Below, piece after piece: positions 9,317-17,927 of a stretch of DNA of 64,000 nt. The stretch spans positions 2,879,001 through 2,943,000 of the forward strand of contig NZ_CP036186.1 of assembly GCF_015291885.1 (NCBI RefSeq), read 5' to 3'. The notes beneath the pieces were generated by a model. The model was not told the origin of the DNA. It saw nothing but the letters and a program-made list of their open reading frames with translations, and did no database searches. Made by a program: the position numbers and the translations under genes. The stretch is from Stutzerimonas stutzeri (GTDB lineage: Bacteria; Pseudomonadota; Gammaproteobacteria; Pseudomonadales; Pseudomonadaceae). The number at the start of each line of letters is the position of its first letter. Position 1 is the stretch's first letter.

Positions 9317-9598
9317 TTAGCGGTCGTTATGCCCCAATGAGCGCTGCGGATCGATGCAGTCCCGCACGCGCTGCTTGAGCTCCTTGGCCTCGGGAAAGCC
9401 ACCATCGTTCTTTCGTTCCCATATCTGCACGCCGTCGCAGCTGATATGGAAGGTTCCGCCAGTGGCGGGCACCAGGCAAACGCGCCCCAAATCATCGGCG
9501 AAGGTCGACAGCAACTCCTGAGCGAGCCAGGCAGCTCGCAGCAGCCACTGGCACTGGGTGCAATAGGTGATGACAATTTCCGGCTTGGCTGAGGTCAT
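9317..9598 (-). CDS. SelT/SelW/SelH (Rdx) family protein
   Basis: A small thioredoxin-like protein of about 93 aa in the Rdx family. It carries the CxxC redox motif in YCTQCQW, the bacterial cysteine form of the eukaryotic selenocysteine site. The C-terminal half shows GGTFHISCDGVQIWERKNDGGFPEAKELKQRVRD, the usual family signature. A GTG at 9622 would add eight residues; the ATG at 9598 with GGAG about 10 bases upstream is preferred. It is divergent from plpD and shares its short promoter region. The redox partner is unknown. Confidence 0.88.
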   Translation of the reverse strand: MTSAKPEIVITYCTQCQWLLRAAWLAQELLSTFADDLGRVCLVPATGGTFHISCDGVQIWERKNDGGFPEAKELKQRVRDCIDPQRSLGHNDR

Positions 9599-9629
9599 AC
9601 GTGGCGTCTCCGACAGGGTCACAGCGGCC

Positions 9630-9635
9630 TATAAT
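9630..9635 (+). promoter_or_regulatory. candidate -10 box upstream of plpD
   Basis: A perfect TATAAT sits in the 72-bp gap between the divergent rdx start and plpD, inside a GCGGC/GCCGC inverted repeat (9624-9641). The -35 is not convincing: the region 16-17 bp upstream is only a weak match. Confidence 0.4.
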
Positions 9636-9670
9636 AGCCGCCTTCCGCCACGTACTTCCTTGGTTCAGCC

Positions 9671-11857
9671 ATGCGCCGCGTTTTGATTTCCATGCTGTTT
9701 TTGCTTGCCATGCCAATGGTTGTTGCACAACCGGCTCAGCCAAAGACCGGGCTAGTCCTATCTGGAGGCGCAGCGCGCGGGCTGGCACACGTTGGCGTGC
9801 TCAAGGCACTGGAGGAGCAAGGTGTACGCATCGACGCCATCGCCGGCACCAGCATGGGTGCCGTGGTTGGCGGGTTGTACGCTGCGGGGTACAGCGTCGC
9901 CGAGCTTGAACGCCTTGCACTGACGCTAGATTGGCAACAGGTACTCTCCGATGACCCGCCACGCCAGGACATTCCCTATCGACGCAAACAGGATGATCGC
10001 GACTTCCTGATCAAGCAGAAGCTCAGCTTCCGCGACGACGGCAGCCTTGGCCTCCCCCTGGGGGTGATTCAAGGCCAGAATCTCGCCCTGCTGCTCGAGC
10101 GCCTGCTGGTACATGCCAGCGACACCCGCGACTTCGATCAGCTGCCGATTCCCTTCCGTGCCGTGGCCACAGACATCGCCAACGACGAAAAAGTAATCTT
10201 TCGCCGCGGCCACCTGCCTCAGGTTATCCGTGCCAGCATGTCGATTCCGGCCGTATTCGCGCCAGTGGAGCTGGATGGCCGCCTGCTGGTCGATGGCGGC
10301 ATGGTCGATAACATCCCGATGGACGTGGCCCGCGATATGGGCGTCGACCGCCTGATCGTGGTGGACATCGGCACCCCGCTCAAGCCACGCAAGGAGTTAT
10401 TGACCGTCGTCGATGTGCTCAACCAGACCACCACCATGATGACCCGCCGCAACTCCGAGGCCCAGTTGGCCACGTTGCAGCCGCAGGATCTCCTGATCCA
10501 GCCGCCGTTGGCCGCATACGGCTCCACCGACTTCGACCGTGCCGAGCAACTGGTCGACGCCGGCTATCGCGCCACGCTTGCACTGGAGGGTCGTCTGGCC
10601 GACATGCGAACTACGAGTGGCGGCAACCCGGCCCTGAGCCTGGCGCGCTCCAGAGACCCGCGCACACCGATGATCACAGCGATAGAGGTAGAGAACGACT
10701 CCAAAGTCAGCGATGCAGTGATCCGCCGGCATATTCGCCAGGAGCTGGGCGCTCCGCTGGACCTGGAGCATCTGCAGAAGGACATGGGCACGCTCTACGG
10801 TCTGGATTACTTCGAGCGTGTCGAATATCGGGTCCAGCGTGGTGAGCTCGGCAATACGCTCATCATTAGTGCCCGCGAGAAGCGTACCGGCACCGATTAC
10901 CTGCGCCTTGGGCTGAGCCTCTCGGACGACTTTCGCGGGGACAGCGTCTTCAACCTGGGCGCCAGCTATCGCAAGAACGGTATAAACGAGTTGGGCGCCG
11001 AATGGCTCACACGCCTGCAGTTGGGTGATCGCCAGGAGCTATACAGCGAGTTCTATCAACCGCTCGATGCCGGGTCGCGCTGGTTCATCGCGCCCAACCT
11101 GTTTCTCGAGGCCCAGAACGTCGAGTCCATTCTCGACAACGACCCGATCGCTGAATATCGCCTGCAGCGCTACGGTTACGGGCTGAACGTAGGACGGCAG
11201 ATCGCCAACAATGGCGAGATCCGTTTCGGAGTCGGTCAGGCCTGGGGCGAGGCGGACGTGCGAATCGGCGAGCGTGACCTACCGGATTTCAGCTTCACCG
11301 AGGGCTATTACGAGCTGCAGTATTCCTTCGATACGTTGGACAACGTCGACTTCCCGCGCGAAGGCGAGGACATTCGCCTGACTCTGCGTCAGTACGACCC
11401 GACGCTCAGTTCGGACCAGCGCTACCGGCAGTGGAACATCAAGCTGGACAAGGCGCTCAGTCACGACGCCAATACCTGGGTATTGGGCGGGCGCTATGGA
11501 CGCACGATGGACGATGCAGAAGTCGTGACCTCAAGCTTTCTGCTTGGCGGTGCCCGCCAGCTTTCGGGCTTCCGCCAGGACGCATTGGCAGGCCAGAACA
11601 TCAGCCTGGCTCGTATGGTGTACTACCGCCGCATGACGCAGCGGTCATTTCTGCCGTTGTCATTCCCGGTCTATCTGGGTGGGTCGCTTGAGCGCGGTCG
11701 CGCCTGGAACAACGACAATGACTTCGACAGCGGCTACATAAATGCCGCCAGCATCTTCCTCGGGTACGACACGCCGTTAGGTCCGCTGAACTTCGGGTAT
11801 GGCGTCAATGACGAGGACGAACAAGCGCTGTACATGAATCTGGGTCGTAGCTTCTAA
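9671..11857 (+). CDS. plpD: PlpD-type patatin phospholipase autotransporter (type Vd)
   Basis: An outer-membrane autotransporter of 728 aa that secretes its own lipase domain. Residues 1-19 are a signal peptide. A patatin domain follows, with oxyanion loop SGGAARG (31-37), nucleophile Ser61 in GTSMG, and catalytic Asp208 in VDGGMVDN. A single POTRA domain spans about 333-402. The remaining 325 residues are a Bam/FhaC-type 16-strand barrel ending in phenylalanine (LGRSF). This domain order defines type Vd secretion, first described for P. aeruginosa PlpD, a class A1 phospholipase. All catalytic residues are present. Confidence 0.93.
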   Translation: MRRVLISMLFLLAMPMVVAQPAQPKTGLVLSGGAARGLAHVGVLKALEEQGVRIDAIAGTSMGAVVGGLYAAGYSVAELERLALTLDWQQVLSDDPPRQDIPYRRKQDDRDFLIKQKLSFRDDGSLGLPLGVIQGQNLALLLERLLVHASDTRDFDQLPIPFRAVATDIANDEKVIFRRGHLPQVIRASMSIPAVFAPVELDGRLLVDGGMVDNIPMDVARDMGVDRLIVVDIGTPLKPRKELLTVVDVLNQTTTMMTRRNSEAQLATLQPQDLLIQPPLAAYGSTDFDRAEQLVDAGYRATLALEGRLADMRTTSGGNPALSLARSRDPRTPMITAIEVENDSKVSDAVIRRHIRQELGAPLDLEHLQKDMGTLYGLDYFERVEYRVQRGELGNTLIISAREKRTGTDYLRLGLSLSDDFRGDSVFNLGASYRKNGINELGAEWLTRLQLGDRQELYSEFYQPLDAGSRWFIAPNLFLEAQNVESILDNDPIAEYRLQRYGYGLNVGRQIANNGEIRFGVGQAWGEADVRIGERDLPDFSFTEGYYELQYSFDTLDNVDFPREGEDIRLTLRQYDPTLSSDQRYRQWNIKLDKALSHDANTWVLGGRYGRTMDDAEVVTSSFLLGGARQLSGFRQDALAGQNISLARMVYYRRMTQRSFLPLSFPVYLGGSLERGRAWNNDNDFDSGYINAASIFLGYDTPLGPLNFGYGVNDEDEQALYMNLGRSF

Positions 11858-11949
11858 AGCAAATCTACGGCACATCAGCCCAGACTGCGGGACACAGCCC
11901 AAACCCTGCGCGGGTCAGGCCTGTAACGCAACGGGCCGCCGTTCTGTAG

Positions 11950-11973
11950 AAAAGACAGGCGCCTGCTCTTTTT
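11950..11973 (+). terminator. probable terminator after plpD
   Basis: AAAAGACAG and CTGCTCTTTT pair with one bulge around a GCGC loop, and the T-run CTTTTT closes the stem. It sits 93 bp after the plpD stop in the convergent gap before the marR-like gene and could serve both strands. Confidence 0.45.
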
Positions 11974-12025
11974 GAACGTACTCACAGCACCTAGGGGGCA
12001 GAAAGCCCGCACTTGCTTCAGCTAA

Positions 12026-12457
12026 TCAACGCTTATCCAGATTGGCGAGAATGCGCGCATGCACCTGCTGGCATTTGCGCAAATCCTCTTCGTCGATGCC
12101 GGCGAAGGCGTCATGCCGGACCTGCGTGGAAATGGCCTCGATCTTCTCGATCAGCGGCAATGCCGGAGCACCGAGGGAAATGCGCTTGGCCCGACGATCT
12201 TCGGCCGAAGCTTTACGGTGCACCAGCCCCTGCGCCTCAAGGCTGTCCAGCAGGCGGGCCAGGGTCGGCCCTTCTACCGCGACGCTTTGCGCCAGCTCCC
12301 GTTGTGTGGGCTCATGGTCGAACCGGGCGAGGTGTAAAAGCACCAGCCAACGCGCCTGTGACAATCCGAGATCGGCTAAACGTCGATCCAGTTCCGCGCG
12401 CCAGCCACGCGAGAGTTGCGCCAATTGCATGGCAAAACGATGTTGCTCGGCGTACAT
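12026..12457 (-). CDS. MarR/SlyA family transcriptional regulator
   Basis: A winged-helix regulator of about 143 aa. The helix-turn-helix and wing lie at EPTQRELAQSVAVEGPTLARLLDSLEAQGLVHRKASAEDRRAKRISL, including the DRR wing signature of the family. A TTG at 12475 in frame is possible, but the ATG at 12457 is preceded by CAGGAA at a good distance. Overlapping inverted repeats just upstream look like its operator, so autoregulation is likely. It is placed between plpD and recQ as I remember in P. aeruginosa. The ligand is unknown. Confidence 0.87.
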   Translation of the reverse strand: MYAEQHRFAMQLAQLSRGWRAELDRRLADLGLSQARWLVLLHLARFDHEPTQRELAQSVAVEGPTLARLLDSLEAQGLVHRKASAEDRRAKRISLGAPALPLIEKIEAISTQVRHDAFAGIDEEDLRKCQQVHARILANLDKR

Positions 12458-12478
12458 GTACGGCCATTCCTGCAAAAA

Positions 12479-12497
12479 CTAATTATTAGTGAGCTAA
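12479..12497. promoter_or_regulatory. overlapping inverted repeats, candidate MarR operator
   Basis: CTAAT-T-ATTAG (12479-12489) overlaps TTAG-TGAG-CTAA (12486-12497). Both are palindromic and AT-rich in an otherwise GC-rich region, and they lie 22-40 bp upstream of the regulator's ATG. MarR dimers typically bind such sites; autorepression is inferred. Confidence 0.55.
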
Positions 12498-12638
12498 CCA
12501 CAGCTCTGAAAGGCAGGCAAGACGACCTTAGACCGTTGATAGGGCGGCAAAAGGCGTAATGATGGCATCGCCAAAGCTCAAGAGGCTGTCAGGCAGCCCC
12601 GGCGCGGCCTCCATAATGGGAGGCCAATATGCACCTGG

Positions 12639-14762
12639 TTACAATTCGAACTCGACCTGCAGGGCTGCACGCACGCAATAGAGCACCTGCTCTGATACAC
12701 GACCGGCAAACTGCTCCGCCACAGCACTCACGGGCGGCAACTCGCCTTCGCCGTCCAGAAACGCCTCCTGAATCTCCCCAAGCATATCCTCAGGCAGGTC
12801 CAGCGCTTGCTCCAGGCTTAGCTGCTGCAACCCGATTGCCTCGGCGAGCATGGTGTAAACGTTTTTCTCGCTGCAATCGAGTTGACGAGCGATCTGTGCG
12901 GGCGTCATGCCGGAGCGCGCAAGGGTGATCAGTTCATGACGCAGATCGGCAGGCGATTTGGCCGCAGCTACATTGCCCTGTAGTACTTCCAGAAAAGCCT
13001 GGCCGTATCGCTCCAGCTTGCGTGCCCCTACCCCACTGATGGAGGCCATGTCCGACAGCGACGCTGGCTGGCTACGCAGCATCTCCAGCAGTGTGGCGTC
13101 AGGGAAAATCACATACGGCGGTACGCTGTGCTCCTCCGCCAACTTGCGGCGTAGTGTGCGCAGCGCTTCCCAGGTCTCACGTTCTTCGCTGCGCACCAGC
13201 TGACTGGCAGCGCTGGCGGCGGGCTTTGCGGTCTTGCTGGCCAATTCGCGACGCAACTCTAGGGTCACCTCTCCGCGCAGCAACGGGCGGCAACTGTCGC
13301 TCAGACGCAACCCGCCAAAGCCTTCGAGATCGACATCAGCCAGCCCCCTGGCCACCAACTGACGGAAAAGTGACCGCCACTCCGGCTCCGTAAGCGCTTT
13401 GCCGACACCAAATACAGACAGATGCTGATGGCCAAGGCCGCGCACCTTGTCGTTATCGCGTCCCAGCAGAACATCGACCAGATGCCCCACCCCATAGCGC
13501 TGTCCGCTGCGATAAATGGCCGAGAGCGCCTGACGCGCCGGTTCGGTGGCATCCCAGGTCTGAACGCCATCCACACAGTTGTCGCAATGACCACAGGGGT
13601 TGGGCAGCTCTTCATCGAAGTAGGCGAGCAGTACCTGCCGGCGGCAGCGAGTTTCCTCACACAGTGCCAGCATCGCATCGAGCTTGTGCTGCTCGACCCG
13701 TTTATGGCGCTCGTCGCCTTCGGAGTTATTGAGCATCTGCTTGAGGAAGATCACATCCTGCAGACCGTAGGCCATCCAGGCGTCGGCCGGCAGTCCGTCG
13801 CGCCCTGCTCGCCCGGTTTCCTGATAGTAAGCCTCCAGGGATTTGGGCAGATCCAGGTGTGCGACGAAGCGTACGTTAGGCTTATCGATACCCATGCCAA
13901 AGGCAATGGTCGCCACCATTATCAGCCCTTCCTCGTTGAGGAACCGCTTCTGATGGTAGGCACGCAGCTCGCTGGGCAAGCCTGCGTGATAAGGCAGCGC
14001 CGGGAAGCCCTGCTCGGTCAGAAACGCGGCCAGGTCATCGACCTTCTTGCGCGACATGCAGTAAACGATACCGGCGTCGCCGCGTCGCTCGGCAAGGAAG
14101 CCCAGCAACTGCTTGCGTGGCTGCTCCTTGGGCACGATTCGATAGAATATGTTCGGGCGATCGAAGCTGGAAAGGAAGCGCTCGGCATTCTCCAAATGCA
14201 GGCGCTGAACGATCTCTTCCCGAGTGCGCTTGTCCGCGGTCGCCGTCAGGGCAACACGCGGCACTCCGGGGAATAACTCGGCAAGCTGGCCGAGCTGCAT
14301 GTACTCAGGGCGGAAGTCGTGCCCCCACTGGGAGACGCAGTGGGCTTCGTCGATGGCGAATAAGGCGATATCTAGCCTTTGCAGGAACGCCAGCATACGC
14401 GGCTGGACCAGCCGCTCCGGCGCCAGGTAGAGCATCTTGATCTCGTTGCGGCGGATACGCTCGGCGATGTCACGCTGCTCGTCGGCGCCTAGCGTCGAAT
14501 TGAGTGCCACGGCCGAAACGCCCAGCTCGTCGAGGGTCGCCACCTGATCGTCCATCAGCGCGATCAGCGGTGACACCACCACCGCAAGCCCTTCGCGCAA
14601 AAGCGCTGGAACCTGGTAGCACAGCGACTTGCCGCCACCGGTCGGCATCAGAACGAGCGCATCGCCGCCACTGCCGACACGCTCGATGATCGCGCCTTGG
14701 TTACCACGAAACGCGTCGTAGCCAAATACGTCTTTGAGGATGCGCTGTGCCTGGTCGAGCAT
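12639..14762 (-). CDS. recQ: ATP-dependent DNA helicase RecQ
   Basis: A 3'-5' helicase of 707 aa for recombination and fork repair. Helicase motif I is TGGGKS (41-46), motif II is DEAH (138-141), and motif VI carries [10 protein letters not shown]. The RecQ C-terminal zinc site shows [12 protein letters not shown] and CGHCDNC, followed by the winged-helix RQC region. An HRDC domain lies near 530-600 ([19 protein letters not shown]). The extra C-terminal 100 residues include a helix-turn-helix-like stretch ([21 protein letters not shown]), as in many pseudomonad RecQ proteins. The length suits the long bacterial form. Confidence 0.96.
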   Translation of the reverse strand: MLDQAQRILKDVFGYDAFRGNQGAIIERVGSGGDALVLMPTGGGKSLCYQVPALLREGLAVVVSPLIALMDDQVATLDELGVSAVALNSTLGADEQRDIAERIRRNEIKMLYLAPERLVQPRMLAFLQRLDIALFAIDEAHCVSQWGHDFRPEYMQLGQLAELFPGVPRVALTATADKRTREEIVQRLHLENAERFLSSFDRPNIFYRIVPKEQPRKQLLGFLAERRGDAGIVYCMSRKKVDDLAAFLTEQGFPALPYHAGLPSELRAYHQKRFLNEEGLIMVATIAFGMGIDKPNVRFVAHLDLPKSLEAYYQETGRAGRDGLPADAWMAYGLQDVIFLKQMLNNSEGDERHKRVEQHKLDAMLALCEETRCRRQVLLAYFDEELPNPCGHCDNCVDGVQTWDATEPARQALSAIYRSGQRYGVGHLVDVLLGRDNDKVRGLGHQHLSVFGVGKALTEPEWRSLFRQLVARGLADVDLEGFGGLRLSDSCRPLLRGEVTLELRRELASKTAKPAASAASQLVRSEERETWEALRTLRRKLAEEHSVPPYVIFPDATLLEMLRSQPASLSDMASISGVGARKLERYGQAFLEVLQGNVAAAKSPADLRHELITLARSGMTPAQIARQLDCSEKNVYTMLAEAIGLQQLSLEQALDLPEDMLGEIQEAFLDGEGELPPVSAVAEQFAGRVSEQVLYCVRAALQVEFEL

Positions 14763-14933
14763 GCCGGTCTCCGAAACAAGGCGCGCAGTATACGCGAGCG
14801 AACCGCGTAGTTAAGGACCGTTGCGCCGTTACAGATCAGATGCCGCTGTGCGCATGCATACGGAAGGCGAGTAGCCTGCGCCCCCCGCCTCGTCTAGAAT
14901 CCCGGTTGTCTTCCAACCCCAAGGTAGTTCCAG

Positions 14934-15521
14934 ATGTCATTCGCCGAGCAACTCGCCCGCCTGCAAGTCTTTCTTGATGCAGATGATCTGCACGAGGAAG
15001 CACTGGATTACATCGCCGCCCATGGCTACCTGACCGCGCTTTGTATCTGCTCCGAGCAGGTGCCCGAGCGCGAATGGATCGATGCCCTGTTCTCCGAGCC
15101 GCCCAAATACCAAGACGACACCGAACGTGAAGCCATCGAGGCTACGCTCATCCAACTCAAGGCACACATCGCGCGCCAACTGGCTAGCGACGAAGACATG
15201 GAGCTGCCGTGTGAGCTGGACCTGGGCGAAGAGCCGGACGAATCCGACCTGCGCGGCTGGTGCATCGGCTTCATGGAAGGCGTGTTCATGCGCGAAGCGA
15301 TCTGGTTCGAGGACTCTGAGGAAGAAGTCAGCGAGCTGCTGCTGCCGATCATGGTCGGCTCGGGTTTGTTCGACGAGCAGCCTGAGTTCGCTGACATTGC
15401 CGATGACGCCGACTTGGTTGACGAAATGGTCGCGCAGATTCCGGAGTTGCTCACGGCGCTGTACCTGATCTGCCACGCCCCTGAGGAAAAGCCTGCTCTA
15501 CTCAAGCCTCGTCGCCACTGA
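14934..15521 (+). CDS. YecA/UPF0149 family protein
   Basis: An acidic protein of 195 aa of the YecA (UPF0149) family. The conserved core is RGWCIGFMEGVFMREAIWF and the following acidic helices. It lacks the C-terminal SEC-C zinc motif found in some YecA proteins. It is divergent from recQ, as I recall in other pseudomonads. No biochemical role is established. The high Asp/Glu content (for example ELDLGEEPDESDLRG) is visible throughout. Confidence 0.85.
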   Translation: MSFAEQLARLQVFLDADDLHEEALDYIAAHGYLTALCICSEQVPEREWIDALFSEPPKYQDDTEREAIEATLIQLKAHIARQLASDEDMELPCELDLGEEPDESDLRGWCIGFMEGVFMREAIWFEDSEEEVSELLLPIMVGSGLFDEQPEFADIADDADLVDEMVAQIPELLTALYLICHAPEEKPALLKPRRH

Positions 15522-15590
15522 CCCGTCGGCGTGCACCAGCCTTAGCGCAGGCTTTGGCCCACTGCGCGGATCGCCGGCCCGCGCTCTCGC

Positions 15591-15616
15591 TGCCCCCAAG
15601 CGGCCCGTTGGGGGCA
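15591..15616 (+). terminator. GC-rich hairpin downstream of yecA-like gene
   Basis: TGCCCCCAA and TTGGGGGCA form a perfect 9-bp stem with an 8-nt loop, 70 bp after the yecA-like stop. No T-run follows on this strand, so terminator function is uncertain. Confidence 0.4.
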
Positions 15617-15752
15617 TTGCAGAAGGAGAGAGCCTTGCCCTACATGTCTCGGTGTTCGATCGTTCGGCACTTGCCAGCTAGCGACGAAACCGGCGTAAGC
15701 TGGCGCCGCAGTGCATTTCGCAGCACGCCGACAAGCGTCCCTGGATAGCATC

Positions 15753-16172
15753 GTGGCCCATCGAGATATTCAGCAACATCGCAACCCGCTGGTTCGTTCG
15801 CTACTGCTGGCGACAGGCTGGCTCGCGGTGGCGCTGGGGGTCATCGGTATCTTCCTGCCCGTCCTTCCAACCACGCCATTTCTTCTTTTGGCAGCCGCCT
15901 GCTTCGTGCGCAGCTCGCAGCGTTTCTACGACTGGCTGGTGGGCCATCCACGCCTTGGGCCCTGGTTTCGCGACTACCTGGAAGGCAACGGCATCCCGCT
16001 AAAAGGCAAAGCGTACGCAATTGCTACGATGTGGGTCAGCATCGGCATTTCCTGCTGGCTGGTTCCCCTCATCTGGGCTCGAATAGGCATGTTGCTAAGT
16101 GCGACGCTCGTGACCCTGTACATTCTCAAACAGAAAACGCTGACCGCTGGCAAACACTCTGCTGCGGAGTAA
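15753..16172 (+). CDS. YbaN/DUF454 family inner-membrane protein
   Basis: A membrane protein of about 139 aa of the DUF454 (YbaN) family. The family signature GWLAVALGVIGIFLPVLPTTPFLLLAAACFVRSS is followed by a second hydrophobic pair (AYAIATMWVSIGISCWLVPLIWARIGMLLSATLVTLYIL). The start is uncertain: the frame is open from a GTG at 15711, and a GTG at 15753 fits the family length better, but neither has a strong ribosome-binding site. Function is unknown. Confidence 0.8.
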   Translation: MAHRDIQQHRNPLVRSLLLATGWLAVALGVIGIFLPVLPTTPFLLLAAACFVRSSQRFYDWLVGHPRLGPWFRDYLEGNGIPLKGKAYAIATMWVSIGISCWLVPLIWARIGMLLSATLVTLYILKQKTLTAGKHSAAE

Positions 16173-16245
16173 GGCGCTCTTTGGTCCGAGCCGGGCTTGG
16201 CACAGGCTCGGCAAGCGCTGATGTTCGCGCTCGGCTTTCTGCGCG

Positions 16246-16836
16246 TTATTGCCGGTCCGCATGGTTGCGACGATAGACCTCTTCGCCCATGGCATTGATC
16301 TGGCCCTCGATCAGCGCCTCGAACGGACGCAGCAATGCGTCAAATTGACTGGGGGCCTCGAGGACATCCAGCGCCGTAACGATCGCCTCAATTGTCGATA
16401 GCGCGCCGGGCATTGGCGCCTTGCGCAAACGGTAGCGAGAAGTCAGCCCTTCAGGCAGTGCCACCCGCGGCAGCGCCGCCAACCATGGATTGAGATGCAG
16501 GATCTTGCGCGCCTTGCGCCATGTGCCATCGGGGACGATCAAACGTATGGGTGTTTCACTGCAGCCAAGCCTGCCGACGGGCACGGCATCATCGCCGGGG
16601 AAGAGCACATAACTCTGCAGTGCACCATCACAGTCGTCCTCGAAGTACTCGCCGACCTGCAGCGTCGCGTTACGCAGCCCCAAAGCCGCCAGCCTCGCCG
16701 TATTCAGGGCGTGCCCTGCTTCACTCGTATGCTGAAGTATCAGTATATGGGTACGGCTATCCAGCGCCGCCGGTATCAGCGCACACAGGCAGCGGGGCAT
16801 AGGGCGCTGACAGCGCGAACATCGTGGACGGGACAT
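16246..16836 (-). CDS. DTW-domain tRNA-uridine aminocarboxypropyltransferase (TapT/YfiP-like)
   Basis: A protein of 196 aa of the DTW family, which transfers the 3-amino-3-carboxypropyl group from S-adenosylmethionine to a tRNA uridine (acp3U47 in E. coli, by TapT/YfiP). The N-terminus has the zinc-like pattern CSRCQRPMPRCLC. ILILQHTSEAGHALNTARL is the conserved acp-site motif, and the DxTW signature appears as DGTWRKARKI. It stands alone, divergent from the glutathione transferase gene. The family is clear; which uridine it modifies here is an inference. Confidence 0.88.
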   Translation of the reverse strand: MSRPRCSRCQRPMPRCLCALIPAALDSRTHILILQHTSEAGHALNTARLAALGLRNATLQVGEYFEDDCDGALQSYVLFPGDDAVPVGRLGCSETPIRLIVPDGTWRKARKILHLNPWLAALPRVALPEGLTSRYRLRKAPMPGALSTIEAIVTALDVLEAPSQFDALLRPFEALIEGQINAMGEEVYRRNHADRQ

Positions 16837-16922
16837 GATTCACCTCGGCGGCGGAGTCTGCCATATCAGGCAGCGATCTGCAGAGAGGCTATGCTTGCGC
16901 GGGTCCGTCAAAAGGAGCAGGC

Positions 16923-17594
16923 ATGATCACCGTCCATCATTTGAACCACTCTCGCTCGCACCGCGTCCTTTGGCTGCTGGAGGAACTGGAGCTGCTTTAC
17001 GAGCTGAAGCGCTACCCGCGAGATCCAAAGACGATGCTCGCACCGGCAGAACTGAAAGCCATCCATCCGCTCGGGAAATCGCCGGTCATCACCGATGACG
17101 ACCTCACCCTGGCTGAATCGGCCGCGATTATTGAGTACTTGCTGGAGCGCTATGGAAACGGCCGACTGATGCCACAGAGTGGTGCCCCCGAATACCGCCG
17201 TTTTCGCTATTGGATGCACTATGCCGAAGGCTCTGCCATGCCGCCGTTGCTCCTGAAGTTGGTATTTGATCGAGTTGCCGATGGCCCGATGCCATTCTTC
17301 ATCCGCCCAGTAGCACGTGCGATTGCCAAAGGCGCCAATCGCGCCTTCATCGGCCCGCAGCTAAAGACTCATCTTGATTACATGGAGGCAGAGCTGGAGA
17401 AGTCGGAATGGTTCGCTGGAGAGGCTTTCAGCGCAGCGGATATACAGATGAGCTTTCCGATAGAAGCGGCCCATGCCAGAGCCGGACTGGACGAGAGTCG
17501 TCCCCGCCTAATGCGCTTCTTGCAGCGCATACAACAGCGACCCGCCTATAAACGAGCCGTGGAGCGCGGAGGACCCGCCTTGCCCACCGCGTAG
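16923..17594 (+). CDS. glutathione S-transferase family protein
   Basis: A protein of 223 aa with an N-terminal thioredoxin fold and an all-helical C-terminal domain. Visible motifs are ITVHHLNHSRSHRVLWLLEEL, the cis-Pro segment HPLGKSPVITDDDLTLAESAAIIEYLLERYG, and the C-terminal SAADIQMSFPIEAA N-capping motif. The AGGAG site 5' of the ATG is well placed. The N-terminal catalytic residue is probably the Ser of SRSHRV, as in beta/theta-like bacterial GSTs. The substrate is unknown. Confidence 0.9.
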   Translation: MITVHHLNHSRSHRVLWLLEELELLYELKRYPRDPKTMLAPAELKAIHPLGKSPVITDDDLTLAESAAIIEYLLERYGNGRLMPQSGAPEYRRFRYWMHYAEGSAMPPLLLKLVFDRVADGPMPFFIRPVARAIAKGANRAFIGPQLKTHLDYMEAELEKSEWFAGEAFSAADIQMSFPIEAAHARAGLDESRPRLMRFLQRIQQRPAYKRAVERGGPALPTA

Positions 17595-17607
17595 ACGTCA
17601 CCCAGCC

Positions 17608-17733
17608 TTAGCGGGAAGAGCGACGATCCTGTTCGCGGCGAGCGCGGACGGGAATGGGTTGCATACGTGGCGGCTCGATCAAGCCAAGAGTGATCGCCAG
17701 CTTCCAAAACATTTCATTGAGCCTTGCTTTCAT
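17608..17733 (-). CDS. 41-residue basic small protein
   Basis: A short gene encoding 41 aa beginning MKARLNEMFWKLAITLGLIE and ending in an Arg-rich tail (RARREQDRRSSR). A textbook ribosome-binding site AGGAGGG (17741-17747 on this strand) lies 7 bases before the ATG. The N-terminal half is amphipathic to hydrophobic and the C-terminal half strongly basic. It lies about 195 bp downstream of aceK on the same strand. I do not recognise a named family. The strong ribosome-binding site and the composition argue that it is translated. Confidence 0.65.
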   Translation of the reverse strand: MKARLNEMFWKLAITLGLIEPPRMQPIPVRARREQDRRSSR

Positions 17734-17927
17734 GGTCAGACCCTCCTGCGAAATAACGGGCTACATCGGAGCCATGCGGGCTTCGTGATCAGCATAATCC
17801 AACTTCCACCCCGGCGCTCGTGCGCATTGCTGCCGAAAGCCCCCGAACTGCCGCCGCTTTGTTACGGCGCTTTACAACTGCGACCGGGGTGGCCCGAAGG
17901 CGTTCAACCAAATTCATCAACGGTGTT

